In this document: positions 52,324 through 60,722 of the stretch, piece by piece
Position numbering within the stretch: position 1 is the first letter of the stretch
Layout: each line of letters opens with the position of its first letter
Assembly: GCA_050847315.1 (NCBI GenBank)
Contig: CP193791.1
Reading direction: 5' to 3' (one strand)
From: Cedecea sp000277545
Lineage (GTDB): Bacteria; Pseudomonadota; Gammaproteobacteria; Enterobacterales; Enterobacteriaceae
Length of the DNA: 64,000 nt
Notes under the pieces: model-generated
Databases searched by the model: none
Seen by the model: the letters and a program-made list of their open reading frames with translations, nothing else
What the model was told of the DNA's origin: nothing
Translations under genes and position numbers: made by a program

Positions 52324-52359
52324 AAAAAAGGGCTTTGTCTTGCGACAAGGCCCTTTTTT
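52324..52359. terminator. Bidirectional terminator between aminotransferase and methyltransferase genes
   Basis: AAAAAAGGGC and TTGTC pair with GACAA and GCCCTTTTTT around TTGC, with A and T runs on both flanks. It serves both convergent transcripts. Confidence 0.93.
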
Positions 52360-52376
52360 CTGCTTCGACGGTGTCG

Positions 52377-53093
52377 TTATAGCTCGGCGATACACATCAA
52401 GCGCTCGCTGCGCTCAAGGTAGCGCTGGCCGGACAATTTGAACATGCCGTTAATCAATAGTGGATTATGCAGGCCGTGGCGTATTAGCCAGTCTTCGTGC
52501 GTTTTTTTGCCTTTGCCGACCGGGATAATGGTGACTTTGCGGGCGACTTTGCCGAGGATTTCCTGCATCTGTTCGACGGTAAAGAAGCGGATGTTAAACA
52601 GCGAGTCGGTCCCTTTTTTCACGTTAAAGTAATCAGCAAATGACTGATTATGGGCGTTATGTACCGTGACGATCATTCTGCCGCGAGTGATACGAGCCTG
52701 CTCAAGCGCCATTTTTTGGATATCCTCATCCGCAAATAGCCCCCAAAACCCATTGTGGTAACTGATGTCAAAATGCTTGTCCGGGTACTGCAGCTCGAAG
52801 GCATTCATCACGGAAAAACGATCCTGCAGGGAAGGATAAAGCTTTTTCGCAAGACTCACGGATTCCGGCGAAAAGTCTATTCCGTGGCCCTCTGCGCCAC
52901 GCTTCGTCAACTGGACGATATCGCGAAAGCTACCGGCAGCAATTTCCAGAACCCGCTTTTCACGGCTTTTTCTGACCGCATCAATATAGTAGGCGTGGCG
53001 AAGATCGTTTTGGTAATGGTCGAAAATATCCTGCCATTTATGGTCCCAGTCCTCGGCCGTGGTGAGCTTTTCAGGCTCTGTTATTTGGCTCAT
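52377..53093 (-). CDS. SAM-dependent methyltransferase of the flagellin island
   Basis: 238 aa. I chose the ATG at 53093 (MSQITEPEKLTTAEDWDHKW), with AGGA upstream. Class I methyltransferase fold: VLEIAAGSFRDIVQLTKRGA (motif I, with AAGS instead of the usual GxGxG), GHGIDFSPESVSLAKKLYPS (motif II) and YPDKHFDISYHNGFWGLFAD (motif IV). The target is unknown: the sugar, its acyl group, or the protein. It lies four bases after the ATP-grasp gene, so the two form an operon. Confidence 0.8.
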   Translation of the reverse strand: MSQITEPEKLTTAEDWDHKWQDIFDHYQNDLRHAYYIDAVRKSREKRVLEIAAGSFRDIVQLTKRGAEGHGIDFSPESVSLAKKLYPSLQDRFSVMNAFELQYPDKHFDISYHNGFWGLFADEDIQKMALEQARITRGRMIVTVHNAHNQSFADYFNVKKGTDSLFNIRFFTVEQMQEILGKVARKVTIIPVGKGKKTHEDWLIRHGLHNPLLINGMFKLSGQRYLERSERLMCIAEL

Positions 53094-53097
53094 ATCT

Positions 53098-54054
53098 CTA
53101 TCCTGTGAATGATTTCTCAGCGACGTAGTGGCGCGTAAAGACGGCGTTTTGTACGGCAACTGCGGGTTGAATAGGCTGGCGGGTGAAACAGTGAAGATGA
53201 TTGGTAATCATGTCGTAGCCTGCCATGACCGAAAATTCGACCCCGGCGGAGAAGCGGGGGTTGATGTCCATCAGGTAATCCCCGGTGGAATGGCGCATAA
53301 ATTCAATATTGATGCAGCCGTTCAGGTCGAGCAGGCGGGCAACTTCTGCCGCTTTGGCGAGCAGTGCCTCATCCTGGACAATCTCAACGGTTAATCCGGC
53401 GCCGTTCGCGGTGCGCAACAGCTCTTTGCGGGCAACGCCCGCCCATTCGCCGGTCTTGCGCTGCCGGACAATATCAATGACGTGAACATCTCCCGGCAGA
53501 TACGGCTGGACAATCCAGTCGTTGCCGTTCAGCCGCTGACGTAGCTCAATCAGTTCGGCCTGGGTCTCTACGCGGCGAAGCCCTTCGCTGCTGCGGCCAT
53601 TCCTCTGTTTAAGGATAACCGGGAAACCAAAGGAAAGCGTTTGGGACTCAGCGAGGGCGACAGTAGGCAGCGAAAGAAACGCCTCGTTATGGGAAAATCG
53701 TTGGCTCCAGGTTAGCTTATCCCTGGCAACCGCGATAGATTCTGCTGCCATTAGCGCCAGCATGGCGGACGAACACAGTTCACCCCGGGCATCAGAAAGT
53801 GTGTCAACTTCAACATCGGTTAGTGGGATGATGGCGTCAATGCGATGCTGGTCGCAAATCGCATTGATACTTTCGATAAAGGCCTGGCTATTCGTTGCAC
53901 GCGGAACCTGAACAAAATTGTCGACCAGACGAGAGGCATACACCCATTGCTCGGGGTAGATATCACACCCGATGACGGTGTGGGATGCGCGTTTCAGCGC
54001 ACTTATCACGGCTGGCGCAGACATTGACCCTATAGCCGTAATTAAAATGTTCAT
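53098..54054 (-). CDS. ATP-grasp enzyme of the flagellin island
   Basis: 318 aa. I chose the ATG at 54054 (MNILITAIGSMSAPAVISAL). Residues ~1-110 are the pre-ATP-grasp Rossmann domain; residues ~115-300 carry ATP-grasp features (FPVILKQRNGRSSEG with the ATP-binding Lys, DWIVQPYLPGDVHVIDIVRQ, and the metal-binding MDINPRFSAGVEFS). The closest general relatives are carbamoyl-phosphate-synthase-like carboxylate-amine ligases. It would form an amide between a carboxylate and an amine, perhaps on the amino sugar. First gene of a two-gene minus-strand operon. Confidence 0.82.
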   Translation of the reverse strand: MNILITAIGSMSAPAVISALKRASHTVIGCDIYPEQWVYASRLVDNFVQVPRATNSQAFIESINAICDQHRIDAIIPLTDVEVDTLSDARGELCSSAMLALMAAESIAVARDKLTWSQRFSHNEAFLSLPTVALAESQTLSFGFPVILKQRNGRSSEGLRRVETQAELIELRQRLNGNDWIVQPYLPGDVHVIDIVRQRKTGEWAGVARKELLRTANGAGLTVEIVQDEALLAKAAEVARLLDLNGCINIEFMRHSTGDYLMDINPRFSAGVEFSVMAGYDMITNHLHCFTRQPIQPAVAVQNAVFTRHYVAEKSFTG

Positions 54055-54408
54055 GTAAATGACCTGTCTTGTAATCTGCTTCGCCTGACGGCAGGAGGAA
54101 GTTTGCCGCAGAGAAACGACGCGTATATTTATCACTGTATGATAATCCCGCCAGAGATCAGGCCTGGAATAACAGATGATTTTATCCTTTTTTTGCAGGA
54201 TAGATTCTCCGGCTTAATTTCTCCGGTTTCGCTATAGTATGTGACGTTAATATTTAACAACCAATTGATACTTTTAAGTAAGCCAGAACATGTTTTGCCT
54301 TACATTATGGTTAAAATTCCAGGGGTTTATTTCTTCATAACCTCCAAATAACCCCCCATTTCACCCACTATTCATCCGATTAAAACCCCTGCAGAAACGG
54401 ATAATCAT
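54055..54408. other. Intergenic region between ATP-grasp gene and fliA
   Basis: About 350 bases, AT-rich. It holds the divergent promoters of the ATP-grasp operon and fliA. TATAGT at ~54233-54238 is a candidate sigma-70 -10 for fliA. FlhDC binding is expected here for class 2 control of fliA, but I cannot define the box. Confidence 0.45.
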
Positions 54409-54416
54409 GCCGATAA
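54409..54416 (+). promoter_or_regulatory. Sigma-28 -10 element of fliA
   Basis: GCCGATAA, a perfect FliA -10 box, 26 bases before the GTG start. No good TAAA -35 lies at the standard distance, as I recall also for the E. coli fliA leader, so use as a class 3 autoregulated promoter is likely but weak. Confidence 0.55.
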
Positions 54417-54441
54417 CTCAACTAACGCAGGGCTGTTTATC

Positions 54442-55161
54442 GTGAATTCACTGTATACCGCTGAAGGTGTAATGGATAAACACTCGCTGTGGCAGCGTTA
54501 TGTACCGCTTGTGCGTCACGAAGCATTGCGCCTGCAGGTACGTCTGCCGGCGAGTGTGGAGCTCGACGATCTGCTACAGGCAGGCGGCATCGGGTTGTTG
54601 AACGCAGTCGAACGTTACGATGCCCTGCAGGGAACGGCATTTACTACCTACGCGGTGCAGCGCATCCGTGGGGCGATGCTTGATGAGTTGCGCAGCCGTG
54701 ATTGGGTGCCGCGAAGCGTCAGGCGTAACGCTCGCGGTGTGGCACAGGCGATTGGTCAACTGGAGCAAGAGCTGGGGCGTAACGCTACCGAGACGGAAGT
54801 CGCGGAGCGGCTGGACATCCCGCTCGAAGAGTATCGCCAGATGTTGCTCGACACCAATAACAGCCAGCTCTTCTCTTATGACGAGTGGCGGGAAGAGCAT
54901 GGCGATAGCATTGAACTGGTCACCGAGGAACACCAGCAGGCAAACCCGCTACAGCAATTACTGGACAGCAATCTTCGCCAGCGCGTAATGGAAGCCATTG
55001 AGGCTTTACCGGAACGCGAACAACTGGTGCTGACGCTTTATTACCAGGAAGAGCTGAATCTGAAAGAGATTGGTGCGGTGCTTGATGTGGGTGAGTCACG
55101 GGTTAGCCAGTTGCATAGCCAGGCGATCAAGCGTTTGCGCACCAAACTGGGTAAGTTGTAG
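54442..55161 (+). CDS. fliA: Sigma factor 28, FliA
   Basis: 239 aa, the same as in E. coli, starting at GTG 54442 (MNSLYTAEGVMDKHSLWQRY). Region 2 contains ELDDLLQAGGIGLLNAVERY and FTTYAVQRIRGAMLDELRSR (-10 recognition); region 4 ends GEVSRVSQLHSQAIK-like: VGESRVSQLHSQAIKRLRTK (-35 recognition). It directs late flagellar genes such as fliC and fliD here and is held by FlgM until the hook is complete. Confidence 0.98.
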   Translation: MNSLYTAEGVMDKHSLWQRYVPLVRHEALRLQVRLPASVELDDLLQAGGIGLLNAVERYDALQGTAFTTYAVQRIRGAMLDELRSRDWVPRSVRRNARGVAQAIGQLEQELGRNATETEVAERLDIPLEEYRQMLLDTNNSQLFSYDEWREEHGDSIELVTEEHQQANPLQQLLDSNLRQRVMEAIEALPEREQLVLTLYYQEELNLKEIGAVLDVGESRVSQLHSQAIKRLRTKLGKL

Positions 55162-55199
55162 GGAGTGCCGCACAATTATCTGACGACCTGGGAATTATC

Positions 55200-55745
55200 A
55201 TGACGGTGCAGCAGTCAAAAAGACGGCCATTAAGCCGCTATCTCAAAGATTTCAAACACACCCAGACACATTGTGCACATTGCAGTAAGCTGCTCGACCG
55301 CATCACGCTCACGCGCAGCGGGGTGATTATCAATAAAGCCACCATTGCTCAACTTGATACGCTTATTGATGAGGCCACCTGGCTTATCGAGCAGAAAGAG
55401 TGGATGGCGCTGTGTCGTTTTTGCGGTGATTTGCACTGCAAAGAACAAAACAACTACTTCGATATTATTGGCTTCAAACAGTATCTGTTTGAGCAAACCG
55501 AAATGAGCCACGGCACGATCCGTGAGTACGTGGTTCGTCTGCGCCGCCTGGGTAACCATCTGAGTGAGCATAAAGTCCCGCTTCCCGGCTCGCTGCAAGG
55601 CCTGCTGGACGAGACGCTGGACGCCTGGCTGCCCCGCACCAGCACCAATAATTACCGCATTGCGTTACGCAAATATTGGCAATTCCAGGTGCAGGGACAT
55701 GCGATCCCGAGTCAGGAAATTAGCGCAACCTCCGATATATACTAA
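55200..55745 (+). CDS. fliZ: FliZ, regulator of the motility/curli switch
   Basis: 181 aa (E. coli 183). MTVQQSKRRPLSRYLKDFKH at the start; the C-terminal half resembles the SAM-like N-terminal domain of phage integrases (YVVRLRRLGNHLSEHKVPLP). It binds DNA at sites resembling sigma-S promoters and blocks RpoS-dependent genes while motility is on. It lies 38 bases after fliA in the same operon. Confidence 0.96.
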   Translation: MTVQQSKRRPLSRYLKDFKHTQTHCAHCSKLLDRITLTRSGVIINKATIAQLDTLIDEATWLIEQKEWMALCRFCGDLHCKEQNNYFDIIGFKQYLFEQTEMSHGTIREYVVRLRRLGNHLSEHKVPLPGSLQGLLDETLDAWLPRTSTNNYRIALRKYWQFQVQGHAIPSQEISATSDIY

Positions 55746-55830
55746 ATTTGCATAAGTTGTAGCGGACTGGTTTTGATATATCCCGAAGCCGCCCGCTACA
55801 CTACAAAAAACGTAAATAATCGGGGTAAAC

Positions 55831-56631
55831 ATGAAATTAAAAATGATCGGGCGTCAGGCGCTGATGGGCGTCCTGGCCGTTGCTCTGGTGGCCGGCGCAA
55901 GCGTGAAAACCTTCGCGGCAGAAAATCTTCTGAATAAAGTCAAAGAGCGCGGCACGCTGCTGGTGGGGCTGGAAGGCACTTATCCGCCGTTCAGCTTCCA
56001 GGGCGATGACGGCAAGCTGACCGGCTTTGAAGTTGAATTTGCCGAGCAACTGGCTCAGCACCTGGGGGTTAAAGCCGCGCTGAAGCCGACCAAATGGGAC
56101 GGCATGCTGGCGTCTTTAGATTCTAAACGCATTGATGTGGTGATTAATCAGGTCACCATTTCCGACGAACGTAAGAAAAAATACGACTTCTCTACCCCTT
56201 ACACCATCTCCGGTATTCAGGCACTGGTGAAGAAGGGCAACGAAGGTGGGATTAAAACCGCCGCCGACCTGAAGGGCAAAAAAGTGGGCGTTGGCCTTGG
56301 GACTAACTACGAGCAGTGGCTGCGTGAAAACGTACCGGGCGTAGACATCCGTACCTATGATGATGACCCGACCAAATATCAGGATCTGCGCGTGGGCCGT
56401 ATTGACGCGATTCTGGTCGACCGTCTCGCCGCGCTGGATCTGGTTAAGAAAACCAACAATACGCTGGCGGTAGCGGGCGATGCGTTCTCCCGTCAGGAAG
56501 CGGGCGTTGCCGTGCGTAAAGGCAATGAAGATCTGCTGAAAGCCATCGATGCGGCTATCGCCGAAATGCAGAAAGACGGATCTCTGGCTAAGCTGTCCGA
56601 TAAATGGTTCGGGGCGGACGTCACTAAGTAG
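55831..56631 (+). CDS. tcyJ: Cystine-binding periplasmic protein TcyJ (FliY)
   Basis: 266 aa, the same as in E. coli. A signal peptide ends near ASVKTFAA. SBP family 3 motifs: LLVGLEGTYPPFSFQGDDGK, LTGFEVEFAEQLAQHL and DFSTPYTISGIQALVKKG. It captures cystine for the TcyL/TcyN transporter encoded downstream and is produced from the fliAZ operon and from its own promoter. A terminator follows. Confidence 0.96.
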   Translation: MKLKMIGRQALMGVLAVALVAGASVKTFAAENLLNKVKERGTLLVGLEGTYPPFSFQGDDGKLTGFEVEFAEQLAQHLGVKAALKPTKWDGMLASLDSKRIDVVINQVTISDERKKKYDFSTPYTISGIQALVKKGNEGGIKTAADLKGKKVGVGLGTNYEQWLRENVPGVDIRTYDDDPTKYQDLRVGRIDAILVDRLAALDLVKKTNNTLAVAGDAFSRQEAGVAVRKGNEDLLKAIDAAIAEMQKDGSLAKLSDKWFGADVTK

Positions 56632-56646
56632 CGCGGTATCACAGTG

Positions 56647-56676
56647 AAAAGGTGCTGATTTCAGCACCTTTTTTTA
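56647..56676 (+). terminator. tcyJ terminator
   Basis: AAAGGTGCTG, an ATTT loop, CAGCACCTTTTTTT. It lies 15 bases after the tcyJ stop and separates it from dcyD. Confidence 0.92.
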
Positions 56677-56749
56677 TTGACACCAGAGAAGGAAACCGTC
56701 TCTCTGGTGCATAATAAAACTGGATATTGATATCGGCTCAGGAGGCCCT

Positions 56750-57736
56750 ATGTCACTGCATCATCTAACGCGTTTTCCTCGTCTGGAATTTATTGGCGCA
56801 CCGACGCCGCTGGAATATTTGCCGCGCTTTTCGGACTATCTTGGCCGTGAAATTTATATTAAACGTGATGACGTGACGCCGATGGCGATGGGCGGCAACA
56901 AGCTGCGCAAGCTTGAATTTTTGGCGGCGGATGCGCTGCGGGAAGGGGCCGATACGCTGGTCACTGCAGGCGCTATCCAGTCTAACCACGTTCGCCAGAC
57001 GGCGGCGGTGGCGGCAAAGCTTGGGCTACATTGCGTGGCGCTGCTTGAAAACCCTATCGGGACAAAAGCCGAAAACTACCTGACTAACGGCAACCGTCTG
57101 CTGGTCGATCTTTTCAATGTCGAAGTTGAAATGTGCGAGGCGCTGAACGCCCCGGATAAGCAGCTGGAAGCGGTGGCTACGCGTCTGGAAGCGCAGGGAT
57201 TCCGGCCTTATGTTATTCCGGTCGGCGGCTCAAATGCGTTAGGTGCGCTAGGGTATGTTGAAAGCGCGCTGGAAATTGCCCAGCAGTGTGAGAACGCCGT
57301 GAACCTGTCATCCGTGGTGGTTGCCTCGGGCAGTGCGGGGACGCATGCTGGTCTGGCGGTCGGCCTTGAGCAGTTGATGCCGGACGTGGAGCTGATTGGC
57401 GTCACTGTGTCCAGAACCGTGGCGCAGCAAAAACCCAAAGTTGTCGCCCTGCAGCAGGCCGTGGCGAAGTCGCTTGAGGTTAGCGCGACCAGCGAAATTA
57501 TTCTGTGGGATGACTATTTCGCGCCAGGCTACGGCACGCCGAATGAAGAGGGGATGGAAGCGGTGAAGCTGCTGGCCAGACTTGAAGGCATCCTGCTTGA
57601 CCCGGTCTACACCGGCAAAGCGATGGCCGGGCTTATTGACGGCGTGGCGCAAAAAAGATTTAAGGATCAGGGGCCCATTGCCTTTATTCATACCGGCGGA
57701 GCGCCGGCGCTGTTTGCCTACCATCCGCATCTGTAA
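56750..57736 (+). CDS. dcyD: D-cysteine desulfhydrase DcyD
   Basis: 328 aa, the same as in E. coli. PLP enzyme of the tryptophan-synthase beta type, converting D-cysteine to pyruvate, ammonia and sulfide. The PLP Lys is in MGGNKLRKLEFLAADAL, the substrate-side Ser/Asn in TAGAIQSNHVRQTAAVA, and the phosphate loop in VVASGSAGTHAGLAVG. GGAGG precedes the ATG. With TcyJLN it takes up and breaks down cystine and D-cysteine. Confidence 0.97.
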   Translation: MSLHHLTRFPRLEFIGAPTPLEYLPRFSDYLGREIYIKRDDVTPMAMGGNKLRKLEFLAADALREGADTLVTAGAIQSNHVRQTAAVAAKLGLHCVALLENPIGTKAENYLTNGNRLLVDLFNVEVEMCEALNAPDKQLEAVATRLEAQGFRPYVIPVGGSNALGALGYVESALEIAQQCENAVNLSSVVVASGSAGTHAGLAVGLEQLMPDVELIGVTVSRTVAQQKPKVVALQQAVAKSLEVSATSEIILWDDYFAPGYGTPNEEGMEAVKLLARLEGILLDPVYTGKAMAGLIDGVAQKRFKDQGPIAFIHTGGAPALFAYHPHL

Positions 57737-57770
57737 GACGCGGGTCTGGTCTTAATCATCAGGAATCACC

Positions 57771-58439
57771 ATGCAAGAAAGTTTGCAACTGGTGCTGGAT
57801 TCAGCACCGTATCTGCTTAAAGGGGCGGTTTTCACGCTCCAGCTGAGTATCGGCGGGATGTTTTTTGGCCTGATCCTCGGGTTTATGCTGGCGCTGATGC
57901 GCCTGTCGGCGTTTTGGCCTTTTTCGCTGCTGTCGCGTTTTTATGTTTCCATTTTCCGCGGGACGCCGCTTATCGCCCAGCTGTTTATGATTTATTACGG
58001 GCTGCCGCAGTTTGGCATTGAGCTGGATCCTATCCCGTCGGCGATGATTGGCCTGTCGTTAAACACGGCGGCTTACGCCTCTGAAACCCTTCGGGCGGCC
58101 ATTGCCTCTATTGATAAAGGCCAGTGGGAAGCGGCGGCCAGTATCGGGATGACTCGCTGGCAAACGCTGCGCCGCGCGATTCTGCCGCAGTCGGCCCGCG
58201 TGGCGCTGCCGCCGCTGGGGAACAGCTTTATCAGCCTGGTGAAGGACACCTCGCTGGCGGCCACCATTCAGGTGCCGGAGCTGTTCCGTCAGGCGCAGCT
58301 GATCACCTCCCGCACGCTGGAAGTGTTCACCATGTATCTCGCCGCATCCCTGGTCTACTGGGTAATGGCGACGGTGCTCTCCACGCTGCAAAACTATTTT
58401 GAAAACCAGCTTAATCGCCAGGACAGGGAGCCGAAATGA
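57771..58439 (+). CDS. tcyL: Cystine ABC transporter permease TcyL (YecS)
   Basis: 222 aa, the same as in E. coli. Five membrane segments of the HisM family with the cytoplasmic ATPase-contact loop AAIASIDKGQWEAAASIGMT. It lies 34 bases after dcyD, and its end overlaps tcyN by four bases. Confidence 0.96.
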   Translation: MQESLQLVLDSAPYLLKGAVFTLQLSIGGMFFGLILGFMLALMRLSAFWPFSLLSRFYVSIFRGTPLIAQLFMIYYGLPQFGIELDPIPSAMIGLSLNTAAYASETLRAAIASIDKGQWEAAASIGMTRWQTLRRAILPQSARVALPPLGNSFISLVKDTSLAATIQVPELFRQAQLITSRTLEVFTMYLAASLVYWVMATVLSTLQNYFENQLNRQDREPK

Positions 58440-59188
58440 GCGCCATTGACGTTAAAAAACTGGTGAAAAAATTCCACGGGCAGACGGTGCTGCACGGCAT
58501 AGATCTGGACGTTAAACCTGGAGAAGTGGTGGCGATCATTGGCCCAAGCGGCTCAGGAAAAACCACGCTATTGCGCAGTATTAACCTGCTGGAAGAGCCG
58601 GACAGCGGCACGATTCAGGTGGGGAATATCACGATTGATGCCGGACAGTCTCTGGCAAAGCAGAAAGAGAAAATTCGTGCGCTGCGCCAGCAGGTGGGGT
58701 TTGTGTTCCAGAGCTTCAATCTTTTTCCACACCGCACGGTGCTGGAAAATATTATTGAAGGCCCGGTCATCGTTAAGGGCGAGCCGAAAGCAGAAGCCAT
58801 TGTCCGGGCGCGCGAGCTGCTGGAGAAGGTGGGCTTAAGCGGGAAAGAGAACAGCTACCCACGTCGCCTGTCAGGCGGGCAGCAGCAGCGGGTGGCGATT
58901 GCCCGTGCGTTGGCCATGCGGCCAGAAGTTATTTTGTTTGATGAACCGACTTCGGCGCTGGATCCTGAGCTGGTGGGAGAAGTGCTGAATACTATTCGCC
59001 AGCTGGCGAATGAGAAACGCACCATGGTCATTGTGACCCACGAAATGAGCTTCGCCCGGGATGTGGCCGACCGCGCAATATTCATGGATCAGGGCAAGAT
59101 TGTGGAGCAGGGGCCGGCAAAAGCGCTTTTCGCCAGCCCACAGCAGCCGCGCACGCGGCAATTTCTGGAGAAATTTTTGACCCAGTAA
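58436..59188 (+). CDS. tcyN: Cystine ABC transporter ATPase TcyN (YecC)
   Basis: 250 aa, the same as in E. coli. Walker A GPSGSGKTTLLRS, signature LSGGQQQRVAIARAL, Walker B VILFDEPTSALDPEL and the switch VIVTHEMSFARD. It drives cystine import by TcyL with TcyJ. Only 19 bases separate its stop from that of the convergent CoA-transferase gene. Confidence 0.97.
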   Translation: MSAIDVKKLVKKFHGQTVLHGIDLDVKPGEVVAIIGPSGSGKTTLLRSINLLEEPDSGTIQVGNITIDAGQSLAKQKEKIRALRQQVGFVFQSFNLFPHRTVLENIIEGPVIVKGEPKAEAIVRARELLEKVGLSGKENSYPRRLSGGQQQRVAIARALAMRPEVILFDEPTSALDPELVGEVLNTIRQLANEKRTMVIVTHEMSFARDVADRAIFMDQGKIVEQGPAKALFASPQQPRTRQFLEKFLTQ

Positions 59189-59207
59189 CCGCTAGGCAGG
59201 CCTGGTT

Positions 59208-60569
59208 TCACCCCCAGGCGGCTTTCGCGGAGCCGAGTGCCGCCGGTGGTGTGCCCCAGATAACCGGCGTGCCTGCCAGCCTCAGCGGGAACTTCAACCG
59301 GTTTCCCAGCCCAAAGGCAGACCACTCCATCGTCGGCTGGTAATCATGCGGGCCGATAGCGGCAAGCGCTGATTGACCTCCTGCCGGGCAAGACATTAAT
59401 AAAGCGGCCGTTCGGGCGAGCGACAGGCGTGCGCTGTAGCCCTGACGCTGCTCATGTCGGACCTGGAGGCCTTTTAGCACTGCAGCGGCAAGCAGGTAAC
59501 CCGTGGCGTGATCCAGTGCCTGAACCGGGAGCGGGTGAGGCCGCCCGGTATTTTTCCAGTGCATGCCCGCGTCGGCGATACCGCTGGACATCTGGACCAG
59601 GCTGTCGAAACCACGGCGGTTACGCCACGGCCCGTGCCATCCCCAGGCGTTGAGCGACACGTCTATCAGACCGGGAGAGAGCTGCTGTCGGGTTTCGGCA
59701 TCAAAACCCAGGGCTTCCAGAGCATCCGCCCGGTAGCCATGCACCAGCACATCGGTATCGGCGAGCAGGGCCTTGAACTGCTCTCTGCCTTCGGCAGATC
59801 TGAGGTCGAGCCTCGCGCATTTTTTCCCGAGAGTAACTTCCTCAACCAGCGTCGGCTCTTCCCATTCAGGGGGATCAAGGCGCAGCACCTGCGCCCCAAG
59901 CCCGGCCAAAAATCGGGTGGCAACCGGGCCAGCAATAATACGAGTGAGATCCAGCACGCGGAGGCCTGCCAGCGGGCGGGCTGGTGGCAATGCTAATGCA
60001 GGGCGAGGGGCTTCGGCATGGCGTTGCTGCCAGAACAATGGCTCTGCCGCAACGGTTTTCCCATGAGGATGCTTCAGCCATTCGTCGTGGCTTAACATCG
60101 CTGCCGCGCATCCACCTGCGGCAACGATCGCCGCTTCAAGCTCAGTTTTTCCCCACGCGGTAACTCGCTGGGCGAGCGCTGATTTATCCTTGCTCACACC
60201 CAGGATGCTTTCCATTGCCTGGCGATGATGCGGCGCGTTGGTATGCAGGCGGATCCAGCCGTCCCGAGTGGCATAATCCCCGGCAAACTCATCCCACAGC
60301 GCGGCAGGAGCGCGGTTCACGGGGAAATGGCTGCTTGAAAACCAGTATGAGGCCAGCCGCCGGTCTATATAAAGCGGCGCATCCGGGCGAGCAAGCAGCG
60401 CTCTCAGGGCACAACCCGCCGTCGCCAGGCTGGCGGTGGCGAATTCGGTCACAGGAAAACGGGAACTGAGCTCACCTTTACCCGTCACGGCCACTGACGG
60501 CTGAGCGATTTCCAGCCCCAGATCCCGAACCATTGATCCGAAGAGGAGGGAAAACGAAGATTTAACCAT
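59208..60569 (-). CDS. Class III (CaiB/BaiF-type) CoA-transferase family protein
   Basis: 453 aa. GGAG precedes the ATG. The C-terminal half is the recognisable core: RPLAGLRVLDLTRIIAGPVA, AQVLRLDPPEWEEPTL, CARLDLRSAEGREQFKALLA and SLVQMSSGIADA. The catalytic Asp of the family lies in this core. The N-terminal ~200 residues resemble a second, degenerate repeat, so it may be a fused pseudo-dimer. The acyl-CoA substrate is unknown. It is an orphan between tcyN and sdiA, with no acyl-CoA genes nearby; E. coli K-12 has no gene here. Confidence 0.8.
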   Translation of the reverse strand: MVKSSFSLLFGSMVRDLGLEIAQPSVAVTGKGELSSRFPVTEFATASLATAGCALRALLARPDAPLYIDRRLASYWFSSSHFPVNRAPAALWDEFAGDYATRDGWIRLHTNAPHHRQAMESILGVSKDKSALAQRVTAWGKTELEAAIVAAGGCAAAMLSHDEWLKHPHGKTVAAEPLFWQQRHAEAPRPALALPPARPLAGLRVLDLTRIIAGPVATRFLAGLGAQVLRLDPPEWEEPTLVEEVTLGKKCARLDLRSAEGREQFKALLADTDVLVHGYRADALEALGFDAETRQQLSPGLIDVSLNAWGWHGPWRNRRGFDSLVQMSSGIADAGMHWKNTGRPHPLPVQALDHATGYLLAAAVLKGLQVRHEQRQGYSARLSLARTAALLMSCPAGGQSALAAIGPHDYQPTMEWSAFGLGNRLKFPLRLAGTPVIWGTPPAALGSAKAAWG

Positions 60570-60722
60570 ACAGAGCTCCAGTAAATTTTTCCTGACATAT
60601 GTAAAAACCGAAGAATTGTGGCGGAAAAACCATAAATCACATTAATTAGTTTAATAAATGTGTTAGCTTATTACATTCTATTAATGAAATACTTTTTAGC
60701 GCCAGGAGAGACGCCAGATATA

